A stretch of DNA of 64,000 nucleotides, from positions 4,464,001 to 4,528,000 of the forward strand of contig OU612069.1 of NCBI GenBank assembly GCA_914767715.1, given 5' to 3'. The position numbers were made by a program, and so were the translations under genes. Positions 61,940 through 64,000 of this stretch are shown here, piece by piece. This stretch comes from Membranipora membranacea (lineage: Eukaryota > Bryozoa > Gymnolaemata > Cheilostomatida > Membraniporidae). Position 1 is the stretch's first letter; each line of letters starts with the position of its first letter. The notes below the pieces were generated by a model. The model was not told the DNA's origin and ran no database searches. It saw nothing but the letters and a program-made list of their open reading frames with translations.

Positions 61940-62560
61940 AGTTCCAAATTTTAAGTTTTCCTCAAAGGAAAGTTGGTGTAATGGGGTCAGACCAATGTTG
62001 TCCTGACCTCTTTTAGTGTCGCTATAGGGAAGCGCATCTCCCTTACTCAAAGGTACTTCTGTTGGAGGCATCTGACTCACATGTTTGTTTCAGATATCAA
62101 TAGGTATTTCTAGTGATGCAAGTTACGTGACTCGTATGTGAAACTCAATCTATAATTGCTGCCTAAAAATATAAGCTTATTTTACAAATATAAATGCTGA
62201 AAAAACTCACATTGCTAGTAACCATAAATCAATTGAATTGCAATCTGACATTTCAGATATGAATTAGTATTTATAGTGATGCTAGTTATGCGATTCAATT
62301 TAGCAATTCCCAGTGAAATTTCACTCCGTCCATGAAAAAATATGAAACATTCACTAGCCTTGGCTTCTGACTGGTATAATTGTTATAAATTGATACTCAA
62401 TGCATCAAAGACAGATGTTATGACAGTGTCTTATTATGATTTTGATTTGATTTCCTCAAACTTATTTTTCAGGGCATGTCCTTCGAGCAGTCTGGCAAAC
62501 TAAAACATAAAGCAATTTGAGAAAAATGAGATAAATGTATGAACTTGAAATCCATTGTCA
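61940..62560 (+). pseudogene. Reverse-transcriptase relic without an LRR exon in view
   Basis: Carries the GGTCAGACCAATG, DASYAIQF-like and LNASKTDVM-like pieces. It ends near 62560 with a jump to the C-proximal part, so no LRR block follows. A deletion probably removed the exon position, or this copy never had it. Confidence 0.5.
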
Positions 62561-62765
62561 ATGACAAGACAAAGGCATATCAATTCCACCATCAAGTGGT
62601 ACCATGATTTATACCTCTCAACAGTGTTAAAATGTATATAAGTGATGATGAAATAATAGCTGAATTAAGGTTGTATCCCTAACCATGTGGTTTCAAAATT
62701 CTTAGGTGGACCCGTTTTTTGAGATTAATGTAATGTTGCAAGTCCGGAAACCTAATTCAGCCAGT
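62561..62765. repeat. Short junction piece
   Basis: Contains the CCATCAAGTGGTACCAT segment and the start of module C (GGTGGACCCG near 62705), then joins a second copy of module D at 62766. Nothing coding. Confidence 0.5.
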
Positions 62766-64000
62766 TTATTGGAGTAATGTACAGCTTTCGGTTAGAAAAT
62801 GTGCCGTTCCCTTATTTAAGTCTGCATGACAAGAATTATAATACCATTTTTAACAGCATGATTAGATCATTGGAATTTTAAAGAACACAATTCCTATTTC
62901 AGCAACATGTGGGTGTAGACTTGTGATACAGATAGTGGTGTAAACTTGATATGTGCTGCCCAAAACTATATCCATATTTATTATTATTTTTAATTATCGT
63001 CATTTTCATCGTTTATTCGAGCCAACGGTTACATATTAAATGCAATTATTTTCGGCTACATAAGTAATGAATCTGCCTGCCAGCATGTCTGACAATCAAC
63101 AAACCTAATCATGTGGTATCAACCGGGACAATAATTAATTTTTGTTTTTTTACGGTATATACTTTTGAGAAATAAACTCCTTTGGCTCATATGATGGAGA
63201 AAGAGTAGCCTCGTATCTGACAGTGCATTTTACAATGAAAAATTGAGCTGTATTGAAACCTTCAGCAGGTACTGATTTTTGTATTTTATCACTCACTCAC
63301 TGCAGCTGATGGAATTCCAAACTATCCACCTGTGTCCATGCACCCTGTGCCCGTCTGTTGGACATTGTTGGCAGGACAACCTGTACTGGACGGGTGTGGG
63401 CTGACGGGCAATATGTTTTAATGGATGGACAGGTTTTTGCTGGATGGATAGACAAATAAGTATGGCCAATTTTTTCAGCAAAGTGTTTTTGGACTGATCA
63501 ATTTAGCAAGCCATCTGGGGTGAAGGTGTGTGTTGTGTAGTGCCCCTATACTATGAGCTGGTTACATTGTTATAGACACAAAGGAGCGACAAAAAATTAC
63601 ATAGTATACCACCTGTATTATTGGACCTTATCAAAAAAGACCTAAATAGACAGAGATGAAAATGATTGCAATGGCTGGTTCATGCCACAATCTTAAAATT
63701 AAAAATGATCATTGCATCCTCATATTAACTATATGGTTCTTAGATGTTCTTCTTGTGTCACACTTAATTAGAGAATAATAGATGAATGATTGACAATAAC
63801 AGCAGATACTCCCATTGATATGTCATAGGGCTGATCGGTTTAAACATTCCTTCATCTCTTGTCAACATTTTGGGAAGCTCACATCTTTTAGCAATCATTG
63901 ATTTAAGTTTTAAATATTGCCAATGCAACTTTTATCGAACCAAATCACAATATATTGAAGCAGTCTTTTAGAAAAAAGTCTTTGATTTGGTCAATCACTT
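62766..64000. repeat. Chimeric module D copy from two sources
   Basis: Bases 62766-63313 match 60978-61525 with about four substitutions and no indel. Bases 63361-64000 match 29212-29851 with about eight substitutions and no indel. The switch lies near 63313-63361. The window ends inside this copy. Confidence 0.8.

Noticed and set aside
1-64000. CRISPR arrays, tRNA or rRNA genes
   Set aside because: No short regular repeats with spacers, and no tRNA-like cloverleaf or rRNA signature words were seen. This was by eye only; tRNAscan-SE and Rfam scans would settle it.

Overview
The window looks like AT-rich nuclear DNA of an animal, most likely an invertebrate. It has no bacterial-style operons or long contiguous genes. 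It does have spliced exons with GT/AG borders and 5'-truncated non-LTR retrotransposons, two of them with a restriction-like endonuclease. No rRNA, tRNA or CRISPR was recognised. I cannot name the species.

Almost all of the 64 kb is a mosaic of a few ancient modules that recur in varying order and completeness. I call them A (about 4 kb; starts near 1, 16150, 46545), B (about 1.4 kb; 4041, 24931, 35491, 41038, 49885, 56131, 58030), C (about 2 kb, with a GC-rich hairpin segment; 5861, 19771, 26520, 41870, 58416) and D (about 2.5 kb, ending in a plus-strand reverse-transcriptase relic; 8160, 20561, 28351, 60801). Copies differ by substitutions, small indels and large deletions. Some duplications are recent: 11158-14985 with 37096-40996, 60978-61525 with 62766-63313, and 29212-29851 with 63361-64000.

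The clearest genic content is four minus-strand exons of exactly 141 bp (53091-53231, 33722-33862, 22908-23048, 10758-10898), about 11-19 kb apart. Each encodes two leucine-rich repeats (24 + 23 residues). All four are open, have AG and GT borders and share one phase, so splicing one to the next rebuilds an unbroken LRR. The scaffold residues are invariant. The residues predicted to lie on the exposed concave face differ in every copy, and for one pair the exon is more diverged than its own flanking introns. This is the pattern of a diversifying LRR recognition protein, with one exon multiplied by duplication of large intron-containing modules.

Later insertions interrupt the modules: a 5'-truncated CR1/L2/Jockey-like element (about 30102-32284), an R2/NeSL-type element (about 44272-45803), another endonuclease-bearing element with a long open frame (about 54473-56130), and three unidentified inserts (22213-22867, 32923-33573, 51257-52540). 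The 5' and 3' ends of the LRR gene, its promoter and any signal, membrane or effector domain were not found and may lie outside the window.
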